Shown here: one piece after another, positions 11,825-24,611 of the stretch
How positions within the stretch are numbered: position 1 is the first letter of the stretch
Layout: every line of letters starts with the position of its first letter
Assembly: GCA_015179125.1 (NCBI GenBank)
Contig: WHVA01000076.1
Location: 236,069 to 300,068, forward strand
Direction of reading: 5' to 3'
DNA: 64,000 nucleotides
Source: Gautieria morchelliformis
Lineage: Eukaryota; Basidiomycota; Agaricomycetes; Gomphales; Gomphaceae
The notes under the pieces: model-generated
Database searches by the model: none
What the model saw: only the letters and a program-made list of their open reading frames with translations
Told to the model about the DNA's origin: nothing
Position numbers and translations under genes: made by a program

Positions 11825-14800
11825 ATGGTTACTCCGCTGCAAGCCTCCCAGCCTCCACGAGGGTTTGAGAAAGTATCGCAGCATTTTCAGGTTCGAGCGC
11901 TTTAGTAATGACTTCTACTTGTCTCACGTCTTTCTCGCCACAGCGAGCACACCAACTTCGTGCTCAGGGATGCACGCCAGAAAACAGTCAAGAGCTTAAT
12001 CAGATCCTTCAGTTCATTCAGCTTGTGCAAGGTGTTTATATTTCCACCCAGAGTGGTCCATGACGCTGACGCATTTTGCCATCTTGCAGCACAACAAGCA
12101 GCACAGCATATCTCTCAGAGGCAGCTTCAACAACAACAATCTCAGCCCCAGCCGCCCCAGCCGCCTCAGCCTCCACCGGAACCGGCACCACCACTACCGC
12201 TATCATCAGAGCAGCCAATTCCTGAAACTTCCAAACCTGTCGCTAATGGGATCACATCTGTAGCCAATCAACTCTTATCGGGCGGCGGTCCTCCAACGAG
12301 TCATCCATCACCATCGCCACCATCACCTGTTTCATTTTCTAGTGAACAGCTTACCGCCCTCCGCCACCAGATCCAAGCCTTCAAGCTTATCACCAAGGGC
12401 TTGCCCGTACCGGATCATGTCCAGCAAGGCATTATATTTTCACCATCTCAGCCTCAGATCGAGTCGCAGGATGTGGACACACAGGATCTCTCCCGTTCAA
12501 CTAGCGTCCACAAGACACCCGAGGAGTCATCTCCCATCCAAGTTGATGAGGGACCAATACCCGACGGCCCTTACCTCGAGGACGATAGGTCATCGATTGT
12601 ATACCCATATAATGCGTTCACACACCCTTTATCTATAATCCGTAATGCAAGCTCGTCCAAGCACCACCGGTTACTCGTACCTTCAGTTATGCCGTCTGGC
12701 CTGGACCCCCACGAAATCATCGCAGAACGAAATCGGTTTGTAGAAGCTCGCATTGAACAGCGCATACGTGAACTTTCATCTCTTCCGAGCACACTCGGCG
12801 ATGGATCACTTCTACCCGCGGTTCCTGACGACGACGCTGCCAGTCGCCACCCCTCCACCAGAGCCACTCACCCAAGCGCTCATGCTCATGGAAAGCTTCG
12901 AGCGCTTATCGAGCTTAAAGGTCTGCGGGTTCGTGAAAAGCAGCGTTCTCTTCGAGCGCAGGTGGTTGAAAGGTTGACGCATGGCACTCTTCTGCCTATT
13001 GATCGCAAGGAGTTCAGACGTTATCGCAAGCCCACCATGCGTGACGCCCGTGCCACTGAACAGCTTGAGCGCAAACAGCGCCAGGATCGTGAGCGCCGCG
13101 CGAAGCAGAAGCACCTGGAGTATCTCGGCGTTATCTGCAAGCACGGTCAAGATATGCTAGAAGCTAGTCGCGGCAAGGCTTTGAAGGCCTCCCGAATGGG
13201 CAAGGCAGTCCAAGGTTTCCATGCTCACGCGGAGAAGGAGGAGCAGAAGCGTATTGAACGCATCTCCAAGGAGCGTCTCAAGGCTCTCAAGGCAGACGAT
13301 GAAGAAGCGTACATGAAACTCATCGATACGGCCAAAGACACTCGTATCACCCATCTTTTGAAGCAGACCGATTCTTATCTTGACTCTCTCGCGCAAGCTG
13401 TAGTTGCTCAGCAGAATGATGATGCCCACAGGGATGGTCCACATGACAGCAGTATAACATTCGAAACTGAAGACGGCCCAACCGATGAAACTACGTTTGG
13501 CGCCCAACGCGGTGATGACGAGGAGGATAAGGGAAAGGTGGACTATTACGCTGTAGCGCACAGGATTTCGGAGAAGGTTACGGCGCAGCCGTCGATCCTT
13601 GTTGGTGGGAAGCTCAAGGATTATCAGGTCAAAGGGCTCCAATGGATGGTCAGCCTATACAATAATCGACTCAACGGTATCCTCGCCGATGAGATGGGAC
13701 TGGGGAAAACAATTCAGACAATTTCGCTCATCACGTTCCTCATCGAACGCAAGCGGCAGCCGGGACCGTACCTTGTCGTCGTGCCACTATCCACGATGAA
13801 TAATTGGCAAAACGAGTTTGCCAAATGGGCGCCTTCTGTTCGCGTGCTTATGTATAAGGGAAACCCAAACGCGAGAAAAAATCTTCAACAGGACATCCGG
13901 GGAGGTAATTACCAGGTTCTTATCACAACCTACGAGTATATCATCAAAGACAAAGCGTATCTATCCCGTCCGCGATGGATCCATATGATCATCGGTATGT
14001 CTTGGATACGAACCATAACACGATAGGTTACTGATGCGTCCCAGATGAGGGCCATCGCATGAAGAACACGCAGAGCAAGCTCTCACAAACACTGAGCCAG
14101 TTTTACCACTCCCGGTACCGTGTCATTCTTACTGGCACGCCGCTGCAGAACAACCTGCCCGAGCTTTGGGCATTGCTCAACTTCGTTCTGCCCAAGGTTT
14201 TCAACTCGGTGAAGTCGTTTGATGAGTGGTTCAATACACCATTTGCCAACACAGGGACGCAAGACAAGATCGAGCTCAACGAAGAGGAGCAACTACTGAT
14301 CATCCGTCGCCTGCACAAAGTGCTCAGGCCGTTCCTGCTTCGTAGACTAAAGAAGGACGTTGAAAGTGAGCTTCCAGATAAGGTCGAGAACATAATCAAG
14401 GTCAAGATGAGTGGGCTGCAGCTCCAGCTCTACAAGCAAATGAAGAACCGTAAGATGGTGTTCAATCTTGCGGGCAATGCGATGAAGTAAGTTCGTGCTT
14501 AGTCTTAATATGCGCACCCCTGATCCGGCGGCACTGGCAGCAAGGCAAATGCCTTCACGGGTCTCACCAATGAATTGATGCAATTCCGTAAAATTTGCCA
14601 GCATCCCTTCCTTTTTGAACAAGTCGAAGACGAAATAAATCCCGGAGGTTACATCAATGACCGGATTGTTCGTTCTTCTGGTAAATTTGAACTCCTTTCA
14701 CGCATTCTTCCGAAGCTTTTCAAGACAGGGCATCGCGTGAGTAATCTGTATTACTTTCATTTCGTTCATTACTGACCGCCCCTCCGTTAGGTTTTGATCT

Positions 14801-16693
14801 TTTTCCAAATGACAAAAGTGATGGACATCATGGAGGACTTCATGAAGTGGATGAATTGGGAATATCTCCGACTTGATGGTGGAACAAAGACTGACGAGCG
14901 AGCGGAGTATGTCAAGCGGTGGAATACCCCGCAATCAACCCTCAAGGTTTTCATCTTATCGACAAGAGCTGGCGGGCTCGGTCTTAATTTGCAAACCGCG
15001 GACACAGTTATCATGTCAGTACCTTTAGGAGCTTATTGGTCAATGCTGACAATATTTTTCTCCCATCCAGATTCGACAGTGATTGGAATCCCCATGCCGA
15101 CTTACAGGCGCAGGACCGCGCCCATCGTATTGGGCAGACTAAAGCCGTCCGAATTTTGCGTCTTATAACAGAGAAGAGCGTGGAAGAAGCCATTGAGAGT
15201 CGTGCTAGGGCCAAGTTATCCGTTGACCAGAAGGTCATTCAGGCTGGTCGATTTAACAACATGTCGAGCAAGGAGGAACAGGAGAACCTGCTGGTGTGTT
15301 ATGACTGTTTTTATCGGCGTCGGTTTCAAGCTGACATGTGCCTGCCAGCGTGAAATTCTCATGCTTGACCATGACCAGGGTGACGAGGAAGAAGCTGGTG
15401 ACATGAATGATGACGAAGTGAACGAGGTTCTGCATCGTTCGGCTGAGGAGCTAGAGATCTTCCGTAACATGGACATTGAACGGGAACGTGCATTAGACCA
15501 GGCTTGGTTTTCTGAAGGCAAGCGCGGACCTCGTCCACCAGGGCTGCTGACTATCGAAGAACTTCCACCGCAATATCAGCGGGACCAGACTTTTGATCCC
15601 AAGGGTGAAGATGACGAGGTCCTACAATCTGGAAGAGGCCATCGGCGTCGAAAAGAGGTGAGCTATAATGATGGGCTATCTGATGAGGCGTGGACAGCGG
15701 TGAGTCTCCACATATGTGCGCTGGTGTCTGGCATTCATCATAGTCCACAGGCCGTGGATGCGGGAGAAGATCCGTTAGACTTGGTCGCTGCGAAGAAGAC
15801 AAGACGCGGCCCAGATCTTAACGAGGAAGAATCATCTGTTGACTCACCCATTCTCGACGGACGTGGTCGCAAAGGGAAGGGGAAAGGAAGGTCAAAAAAA
15901 GAAAATGGTTACGATTCAGGTCCAACCAATGGGAAGCGCAAACGTGGCGGCGGCAAGTCCATGTCTGTCACGCCATCATATCTTGAAGACGATGACGACG
16001 GCCGGGATGTCGTAAGTTGTTTCGTTTACGTGCTTAGGTTGTCAAGCTTATGAGTTATTCTAGAAACGACGGAAAACAAAAGACGAAGTTACTCCAAGCC
16101 AACGAGCAAGAATGAAAGAAGTCTTTGCTACGTGTATGCAGGCCGTCATGGATTGCGTGGACGTGGATGGTCGCAAGCGTTGTGAAATGTTCAAAGAGCT
16201 TCCTAGTAGAAAGGCAAGTCTTCTAGATGGACCCCGTTATGTGCTGCCTAATCGTTCAATTATTCTATTCTAGGAGTATCCCGACTATTACCAAACCATC
16301 TCTTCGCCGATTGCCATTTCGACGATTCGGAAAAGATCATCGGGTGCATATTACAAGACTGTGGCACAATACCTGGTCGATTGGCGACTCATGTTTAACA
16401 ATGCAAGGACCTACAATCAAGAAGGTTCGTGGGTATACGTTGACGCCGAGGAGATGCACAAGGTCCTCGAGTCGACATTCCGTGAGGGAACAGTGGGTTC
16501 AGGACTACCCGGGGCCAAGCCTGCGGATGGAGCGTCGTCGGGGTTAGCTGGTTTGACAAACTATGAAAGGGCTGGTTCGCCTCCAGATGATGATGATACC
16601 CCCAGGGCACCAAAGAGCTCTAAGGGCAGTAGGATCGGAAAGCAGGTGCAGAGTGATGAAAGTTATTATAGTGGAGGCAGTGATGACGAGTGA
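11825..16693 (+). CDS. STH1/SNF21: SNF2/STH1-type chromatin-remodelling ATPase with bromodomain, 1441 aa
   Basis: Eleven exons join in phase: 11825-11890, 11944-12031, 12090-13994, 14045-14486, 14541-14736, 14791-15014, 15071-15293, 15349-15699, 15751-16011, 16064-16213 and 16274-16693. Domains in order: a Gln/Pro-rich N-terminus; QLQ ([18 protein letters not shown], about residue 132); an HSA-like basic helix (about 380-510); SNF2 ATPase with DEMGLGKT (about 584) and DEGH (about 687, across an intron); helicase C with [10 protein letters not shown] and QDRAHRIGQ; a SnAC-like segment ([14 protein letters not shown]); a basic acidic-patch linker; and a C-terminal bromodomain with NARTYN holding the acetyl-lysine Asn. 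This is the catalytic subunit of a SWI/SNF or RSC complex in the nucleus, moving nucleosomes with ATP. Length suits STH1/Snf21 better than the longer yeast Snf2, but the assignment between them is open. The tenth intron uses a GC donor (gcaagt at 16214). The start ATG at 11825 is chosen because it splices in phase into RAHQLRAQG. Confidence 0.95.
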
Positions 16694-16819
16694 TTAGATT
16701 GTTGTGTATTCTTTCCTCTTTTCAAGGTGTAACCATCTGTTGTAGTTCCATTGCATATTGTATTTGATTCCGCTTCCCAATCAAGAAATCTTTTAAGCTT
16801 CGGTGGTCAGCGAGCTATC

Positions 16820-19217
16820 ATGACTCTCGACGTCGATAAACCACCAACCTCGACACGAATAAAAAAACAAACTAAGAAGAACAAAGGAGAAAAAAAGCAT
16901 GCGGACACGGACGTGACATGCGAGATTGACAGTGAGGGAGGTGACACAGCAAGAACAAAAAAACGCAAGGCCGATGTTCTCGAGACTGGCGAGGATTTGG
17001 AGAGGTTATCCAAAAAAGAAAGGAAAATGCTGCGTAAGCTAGCTAAAGAGGCTGAGGATGTCGCCGTGCTACAGGATATGGTGACAGAGGGAGCAAAGGA
17101 AGAAAAAACGCATAACCTCCAGCAACATGTACGTCCGTTTACCACAGGATTATCATTTAAACGAATGTGGCTCCATGTAGGAATCACCAGAGCCTCAAAC
17201 GCGGGCACGTCCTAAACAACTAGATTCAGCTGAGACGGCTTTGAGAGACAAGAAGGACAAGAAACGAAAACGGAAGGAAAAGCAAGATTCTATCGTTGCC
17301 CTAACCCCTTCCACCAGCCTTAATCCTACTGCAGAAACCGCGCCAATCCCACTTTGTGGGTTGGCATCAGACGTATCGACTGAAACGGCTTTGAGAGACA
17401 AGAAAGACAGGAAGGACAAGAAACGAAAACGGAAGGAAAAAGAAGATTCTATCGTTGCTCTAACCCCTTCCACCAGCCTTAATCCTACTGCAGAGACTAC
17501 GCCAGTCCCACTTTGTGCGTCGGCATCAGACGTATCGGCTTACCTATCCGATAATCGCATCACAATTCATGCCCCCCACAGGAGGCATCCCTTCCACCTG
17601 TACTTACATTCGATCAGCTGAACGTCTCCTCAGAATTACGGAATGCCTTGGTAGGCCTCGGATTCGAGCGACCGACGCCTATACAGGCATGTGCCTGGCC
17701 AGCCCTGATCACGGGGAAAGATGTTGTCGGAATCGCAGAAACAGGGAGTGGAAAAACTCTTGCGTTTGGGATTCCTGCTCTTGCCAAGTTACTTCGATCT
17801 AGCCCTTCCATGACGAAATCTAACAAGAAATCCGGTTGTGTGTCAACGCTCGTTGTTGCACCCACTCGTGAGCTGGCAATGCAGACCTACGAAACGCTGG
17901 AGGCGATCGGACGTCCGTGGGGTGTAGGCTGCCTTTGTCTATATGGTGGGGTCGACAAGAATACGCAGAGGCCGGAGCTACAAGGGAAAGGGGAGAAGTC
18001 CGGAACATTGAGGATTGTTGTAGGCACTCCCGGGCGATTGCTGGATTTCGTAGAGGAAGGCTGCTTGGATTTAAGTCGGTGAGGGCTATTGATTTTGTCT
18101 GTCTGGAGGATAATAGACTAATGGTTTGTAGAGTTACATATCTGGTTTTAGATGAAGCAGACCGGATGTTAGACCAAGGTTTTGAAAATGACATAAGAAG
18201 AATTATCGAGCGTACCGTCGATGGTAGCGAGCGGCAGACCGTAATGTGTACGCTCGATCCAATTGCCGCTTCTCATATGGTTATGATTAATGGCTCGTTT
18301 AGTTAGCGCTACGTGGCCTGAGTCTGTCCGGCAATTGGCCAGTACATTCCAGCGTGATCCCTACAGAATCACGGTAGGCAGTGAAGAGTTAACCGCAAAC
18401 GGACGGGTTGAACAAGGTGAGGATGACTGGACACCCTAGTTCTAGGGATTTGGTTGATCAATTGGATCATCTTTGCAGTTGTGGAGGTATTTGATGACCC
18501 ACGATCAAAAGAGTGAGCAGAAATATCATACCCTGGATGATACGGCTCATAGGTCGATTAGCTCTCGCCTCCAGAACCACTTGCAGACTCTCCTGCCCAA
18601 GAATACCAAGGCAATCAATGCCCGTGTACTCGTGTTTGCACTCTACAAGGCAGAGGCATCGCGGCTTACACAGACTTTGGAACGAAGTGGTTATTCTGTC
18701 TCGTCTCTCCATGGATCACTTTCTCAACATCAGCGGATTGCGGCACTGGAGGACTTTAAGTCTGGTAGAACGCGGCTCATGGTGGCAACAGATGTCGCGG
18801 CGCGTGGATTGGATATACCAGAGGTTGAGGTGGTCATAAATTATACTTTCCCACTGAAGGTTGAAGACTATGTTCATCGTATCGGACGGACGGGTGGGTA
18901 AATTTGAATGACATGCTTCACACTAATTCATGGCTTGCTGCAGGTCGAGGCGGTCGAACTGGTAAATCTATTACCTTCTTTACCGGCGAGAACCATGAGC
19001 GAGGGCTTGCTGGCGAGCTTGCAAAAGTTGGTCCTGAGCATATGGCAATGCAGACGTACAAACTAACCTCCTCCCGCAGGTACTGCGAGAGAGTGGCTTC
19101 GAGTGTGAAGGCTTGAAAAAATTCCCTATGACGATCAAAAAGAAGGAGCACAGTGCGTATGGGGCATTTTTCAAAGATACGTCAGGGGCGTCTGTGGGTA
19201 AGAAAATTAAGTTTTAG
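16820..19217 (+). CDS. DBP3: DEAD-box RNA helicase Dbp3, 660 aa
   Basis: Nine exons (16820-17128, 17181-17531, 17582-18078, 18132-18247, 18303-18416, 18479-18512, 18553-18893, 18944-19026, 19080-19217) close in frame at TAG. The N-terminus is Lys-rich and low in complexity, with two tandem copies of a Lys-rich block. The helicase core shows the Q motif ([13 protein letters not shown]), [29 protein letters not shown] (rebuilt across an intron), a LHG motif, [13 protein letters not shown] and HRIGRTGR. The C-terminal [14 protein letters not shown] is typical of Dbp3. Dbp3 is a nucleolar helicase needed for large-subunit rRNA processing. It starts about 130 bases after the upstream gene's stop and runs in the same direction. 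The sixth intron is only 40 nt (18513-18552) and is the least certain junction. Confidence 0.93.
17226..17534 (+). repeat. In-frame tandem duplication inside DBP3 N-terminus
   Basis: The first unit (17226-17375, 150 bp) and the second (17376 onward, with a 9-bp insertion) encode the same Lys-rich block, beginning with S-x-ETALRDKK and running to PLC-x-x-ASDV. The sequence gac|gtatcg at the end of the second unit is used as a splice donor (intron 17532-17581). The same gacgtatcg at the end of the first unit is read as coding. Confidence 0.85.
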
Positions 19218-19491
19218 AGCTTTTGAGTTGGTGGGCCTAGGACCGTGACGGGATGTACTATACCCATAATTACAAACCTTATGACCACCTCTTCCAATCT
19301 ATTTGCCGAAGAGTACCATCGTTGCTGCAAACCCCACTGCGACTCGGGAGCGGGCACACAGTGGCTAGCGCTTTGGCCGTGACCGCGTTGGGACCACGCC
19401 GCATACCTTCGCGTACGTTTTGGCCGTTCCGACTATACACTCATCCACGACGGCATCTCCGCGCCCCCACCGAAAGCTGATACTCTCGCCA

Positions 19492-21216
19492 ATGCTCAAT
19501 TTATTCTCCGGATCTAAATCCCACAAGAGTGGCAAAGATTCAGAAGATCAGGCGCCAGAGGGTAGTGAGCCTGATGACACGTCTATCCTGTGAGTAGCCA
19601 CTGTGCTACAAGTGTCCTTCAGCACTCCTTTGGCTCATAGCTTCCCGATCGCTGTTAAGGGATGAGCAAGAGGGCTCTGTCATCATCTCCATCATCTCCC
19701 AACTGAGGTACGCCTGAAGCCTTTCCAGTTTGCGAAGTGGCATTGAATCGCTGTGGCATCCTCACACGTAGGATCGGGATGGATTTGCAGAAAGTGTCCT
19801 TCCCGACTTTCGTGTTAGAGCCCAGAAGCATGCTCGAACGGATTACAGACTTCCTGTCTCATCCTGATTTGATCTTCGGGGCAGACTTAGAGACAAGTCC
19901 TGAAGAGCGGTTTATTCGCGTATTACAATATTATCTTTCCGGGTGGCACGTCAAACCGAAAGGCGTCAAGAAACCGTGAGTCTCTGTTTTTGGTTCAATT
20001 GCGTCAAGCTGTCGAGTCTCACGCGCGTTCCAGCTATAATCCCATCCTTGGCGAGTTCTTTCGTTGCAGATATGACTACCCCAATGGTACGCAGGGATTT
20101 TACATCGCTGAACAAGGTGCGTCCGGTCGAAAAGGCTGCGGGTTTGGTGTGACCCACCAGATCTCGTCTCGCAGTGTCGCACCACCCTCCCATATCAGCT
20201 TACTTCTACATCTCGCCGGCGAACAAGGTTCGGATTACTGGTGAACTTCGACCCAAGTCAAAATTTTTAGGCAATTCAGTATCGACAAACATGGAAGGAG
20301 AGAATCGTATTTTTCTAATGGGGAAGCCAGAGGACGGCGGTGTGTTCACTTTGATCGTGATTGATACCCAAATAACGCAGATCGAAGAGTATGTGATTAC
20401 TATGCCTTCCATGTATGCTCGGGGAATCTTGTTCGGCAAAATGGTCCTAGAACTTGGGGACTCGTGTACCGTACGAAACGAGCGAACAGGTATGCATTGT
20501 GACGTCGATTTCAAGACGAAGGTTCGCACAGTTATGATCCCTACCAAAGTCTTTGCTAAGCACATTTGTCGTGCTCGAATCCGGTATAGGGTTTTTTCTC
20601 CGGGTCATATAACCATGTTACGGGGCGGATAAGGAAACGCAATGCAGAAGTGGGTGAATTAAGCGGTCGCTGGAGCCACTCTATGGAGTACAGGAACAGT
20701 AAGGTGACTCTTACGCTCGGTTTCAGTACGATCACAGCTCATGTGTGCTTCAGACGACTGAGAAGCGATTGTTGTTCGATGCAAACTCTGGTCAGGATAA
20801 GATTGCTCCGAAGGTTGTGCCACCCCTGTTAGAGCAAGAAACGAACGAATCGAGGAGGTGAGTATAAGATCAGTGATCATTGTTATACATAATCTCTTAC
20901 TATCTCTTGACAGACTTTGGTTGGATCTCACGGATGCAATAGCAGAAAAGAACATGGAGCGTGCGCAGGAAGCGAAGTCCGCAGTTGAAGACGCTCAACG
21001 CGACCTGCGGAAGAGGCGTGGGGAACGTGGAGAACACCATATCCCCCGCTTCTTTATAAAGGGCTCGGATGGACGATGGCTTCCCAACATCCGGTGCGCA
21101 TATTAATCCCACGTTTATACTTGTCGTTTGAACGCAAGATATTGTCTAGACTACCTGACGACCCCGAAGAAGTGACAGCGGTAGTACAGCACTGGATGTG
21201 GAACGTTCCCCCATGA
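19492..21216 (+). CDS. KES1: Oxysterol-binding protein, Kes1/Osh4-type, 398 aa
   Basis: Ten exons (19492-19589, 19660-19707, 19772-19975, 20034-20116, 20175-20339, 20388-20521, 20590-20703, 20754-20857, 20914-21093, 21150-21216) join in phase to TGA at 21214-21216. The OSBP signature EQVSHHPPISAYFY is rebuilt across the 20117-20174 intron. Further marks are KKPYNPILGEFFRC, MEGENRIFLMGKPEDG, YVITMPSMYARGILFGKM, a Trp-containing GRWSHSMEYRN and the C-terminal HHIPRFFIKGSDGRW. There is no PH domain or FFAT motif, so this is the short form. Such proteins exchange sterol and phosphatidylinositol-4-phosphate between membranes. The length matches yeast Kes1/Osh4 closely. The 20340-20387 intron could be read through in frame-shift-free form at another junction, but the chosen one restores the family's PEDGEYVITMP. 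Confidence 0.93.
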
Positions 21217-21410
21217 TATGCTGTAAGCTGTTATGCGTGTAAAGTCTAGAATGTTTTTATCTGTGCTTTTGTTCACTACATAGTACACGGTTAACTTGTA
21301 ATAAATTGGTAATAATAAGCGACGGCACGTGACTATGAGGATGCGTGTCGTGACATGCCTCGCGTGACTGTTCGCGGTTTGACGCCACCCATCGCCACCA
21401 ACGAGCAAAG

Positions 21411-24400
21411 ATGCCTGCAAACAGAGCTGGCGTAAGTTTAGCGTCTCAAATGATAATCGTAATGACACAGCATAAAAAATCAACAGTACACTGTTACCAT
21501 ATTCCTTGTTGACGTTTCGCCGTCGATGGGAAAGTTGCGCACCGTCGAGCTCCCGCCTGGACCAAATGGCGAAGAACGGACGCGGGAATTCACCAGGCTG
21601 GAGTGGGTATTGGAGTTCGTGATGCTTAAGGTTCAGGAGATGGTAAAGAAGCAGTTTATTCCATATTGAATGTCGCCGCTAAACCACTATTCTGTTCTGA
21701 GATATTTCATGGGAGAAAGACGGAGCAGTGTGGTGTTATTTTGTTTGGGACTGAATGTGCGTATACCCAGCTATTCAGTCTCAGATATTAATTTTCTTAA
21801 GGACTATCTTTGTCCAGACACCCAAAATGTTGTTAATGAAAATAACGGTGGCTATGACCATGTCACTGAGTTCATTCCTATTGGGCAACCAAATGCACAG
21901 ACGATGACCAAGATAAAGTCCATCAAGCCTTCTACTGCTATAGGGGACCGTCAGTCCGACTTTCAATCAGGAAGCTGAATTATCTCATTAATTCATCCTA
22001 GCAATCGACTCCCTCATTGTCGGAATCGAGACCCAGGCCAGATATCTCGCGAAGAAACCCACTTGGACACGCAGGATGGTCCTTCTGACTGATGCTGAAA
22101 ATCCGATGGAAATTGAAGACTGGGAAACCACTGTCAAAAAGATGAATGATCTAGAAATACAGACGTCTATCATGTGTGTCTATACGTTCCTGGCTGTTCC
22201 AGCATCTGAGGCCTCTGTGCAGTGGCGTGGATTTTGACGACGAGTATATGCCTTTTTATGAGGAGAACAAACCTATGATCAAGGTAGCTCGCCTTTTGAC
22301 TGACATCACTTTATTAAGTTTGTCTATCAGCGCACGAATGAAGAGTTTTATCAACGATTTTCTGAGGGATTGAACGAGTGTGTCATGGGCACTGCGGCTT
22401 TCGCATTGCAGGACTGCAGCAAACCTGACATCAAGACAGTAAAATCAACGTTGATGGATAGTAGGCTCCGGATCGGGGACGTCGACACTCGACCGGAAGA
22501 AGCTATCGAGTTGCACATCAAAACTTCGAAGTGTACTGCGATTAGCCGTCCGCCATCTATGAAAAAATATGCGAAACGCCAACGTCAGGGAGATTCCACG
22601 AACGTGGATGGAGAAGACGTTTATACGCTGCTGGCACAGAAGACGCAGTACGTCGTGGAGCGGGATGAGGAGGAACGACCTGACGGAGTACACACACACG
22701 TGGAAGAGTCACAGGATGAAGGCAATGGAGACATGGTAGAAAAAGAAGATCTTGTTCGCGGATACAAGTACGGGGCTAGCTTTGTGCCTCTCGATGCAGA
22801 AGAGGAATTCCAACGATTGGAGCCAAAGCCTGGTATTGATATATGCGGCTTTTTCCCTGCCAGAAATGTCAGTCCAACTTGATATGGTCTAATGATCTCA
22901 CACAACCCCCTCTCCTGGTAGTTCCGTCGCGATTGGAGCATGGGCGAGGTGCATTATGTTTGGGGTGATAACAAGTCAGCTCGGGAACAAGTTGCATTCT
23001 CGTCCATCGTGCAAGCGATGTCCGAGAAACAGGTTATGGCGATAGCACGGTGGGCCGGCAGAAGCGATCCAAAAATGGGTGTCATGATGCCTCGCGTCCT
23101 TGACGACATTGATTGTTTCTTATGGGTCCAGGTACTGACTGAACGTGACTGGTTGCCCAATATCCTAATGACAACATAGGTGCCGTTCGCTGATGATTTA
23201 CGCAAGTTTACATTTCGATCACTTGACCAATTAGTTTCCAAGAAAGGAGAAGTGGTCACGAAGCATGCACATTTACCCACAGATGAACAGATGAAAGCAA
23301 TGGAAACATTTGTCGATGCCATGGACCTTATGCATGCAGGAGACAAAGATGAGAACGGGTAGGCATTTAAGGCACTCATTTTAATCAAGCCTTTTAAACT
23401 TCTTACATCTAGCAATCGTATCCCGTGGTTCGACCCTGTCCAGACCTATAACCCGGCAGTTCATCGAATCAAACAAGCCCTTTTCCACGGCGCCATTACC
23501 TCTGATCTATCTAAAAATCCTCTGCCACCTCCGCATCCGGATTTGACCAAGTATTTCGACCCTCCACCCAGAGTGCTCAAGCGTGCACATGACGCGATTA
23601 AAGATTGTAAATCCTTATTCAAAGTCAAACAAGGTAATTTCCTACATCGCTACCCGAACTCGATAATAAATTTAATCTTGCCATAGCACCGCCTAAGACA
23701 GTTAAACGGCGCAAGGATGGGCACGTTCCCGGAGAGGAGGACGATGGAGACATCCTCGCTCTCGCCGCGCCTGTGGCTCCTCGGGAAAACCCCGTTGTTC
23801 CTTCCTCCTCGTTGAAAGCTTCTCCGAAGAAGCCAGATCAAATGGAAGTCGATAGTGCGACGGATGTCGAGTCTGACGAAGAATATTCTACCATAGTCAA
23901 CAAGCCAGGCCCATCTGTGTCACTTAACAATCAACCTGTACTAGATGCTGTCACACCAGCTAAGCCCGAAGAGCAAGCACAGCCTCAGGGTGTTTTGCCT
24001 ACGCCGGCTCGCTCACCAAGCCCAGCCTCTCCACCGATTGATGCAGGTCGTGCACTCGGTCGCATAATCGGAAATATTTCGCCTCTGGAAGATTTCAGGC
24101 GGAATATCAAAGAAGGGGATGTTGTGACGCAGGCTGTTCATGATCTAGGAGAGGTCATCAAAGAGGTAATAACCAAGCCATTCTCATCGAGACGCCACCC
24201 AGAGATGCTGGAATGTTTGAAAGATTTGAGAAACGTGGCTCTGCATGTATGTGATTTGACTTCCTTGTTGCTTGTTGTGCGATAACAAATTGGCAGGAGG
24301 ACGAAATCAGTGCTTGGAATGCGTGCGTCTTTTCCCAGCGCCTCATAACCACCCTAATGAAATGTGCCTCAGCTTCCTTCGTGACCTCAAGGATGCTTGT

Positions 24401-24611
24401 CTCAATCAGACTCCCAACAATCAAGAGTTCTGGGCTGAAATCCAAAGCATAGGGCGACCAATGAGCCTGATTAGTTCGAAAGAAGCTAAGAAACTAGGTG
24501 GCAAATCAGATGTAACTGAAGGAACAGCTGTTGATGTGCGTCTACGGATTGTCTGGACCACAGCTACAGGGTTAACCATGACAACTGCAGTTCATAGAAG
24601 AGGAAGAGTGA
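21411..24611 (+). CDS. KU80: Ku80 DNA end-binding protein, 837 aa
   Basis: Fourteen exons (21411-21431, 21487-21642, 21702-21756, 21818-21949, 22002-22173, 22223-22283, 22331-22867, 22922-23131, 23180-23358, 23413-23633, 23687-24246, 24297-24322, 24373-24535, 24591-24611) close in frame. The N-terminal vWA-like domain shows TIFLVDVSPSMGKLR, GRKTEQCGVILFGTE, GGYDHVTEF and DSLIVGIETQ. The central Ku core has LVRGYKYGASFVPLD, CGFFPARNFRRDW, FLWVQVPFADDLRKF and the run WFDPVQTYNPAVHRIKQAL. A Ser/Pro-rich linker is followed by a C-terminal domain with ISAWNAFLRDLK, FWAEI and SDVTEGTAVDFIEEEE. Ku80 pairs with Ku70, loads on broken DNA ends for non-homologous end joining and also acts at telomeres. 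The first and last coding exons are only 21 nt each. Confidence 0.94.

Noticed and set aside
20340-20387. Reading this stretch as coding in the oxysterol-binding protein gene
   Set aside because: It is open, but removing it restores the conserved PEDG-EYVITMP, and it has gt...ag ends and typical intron length.
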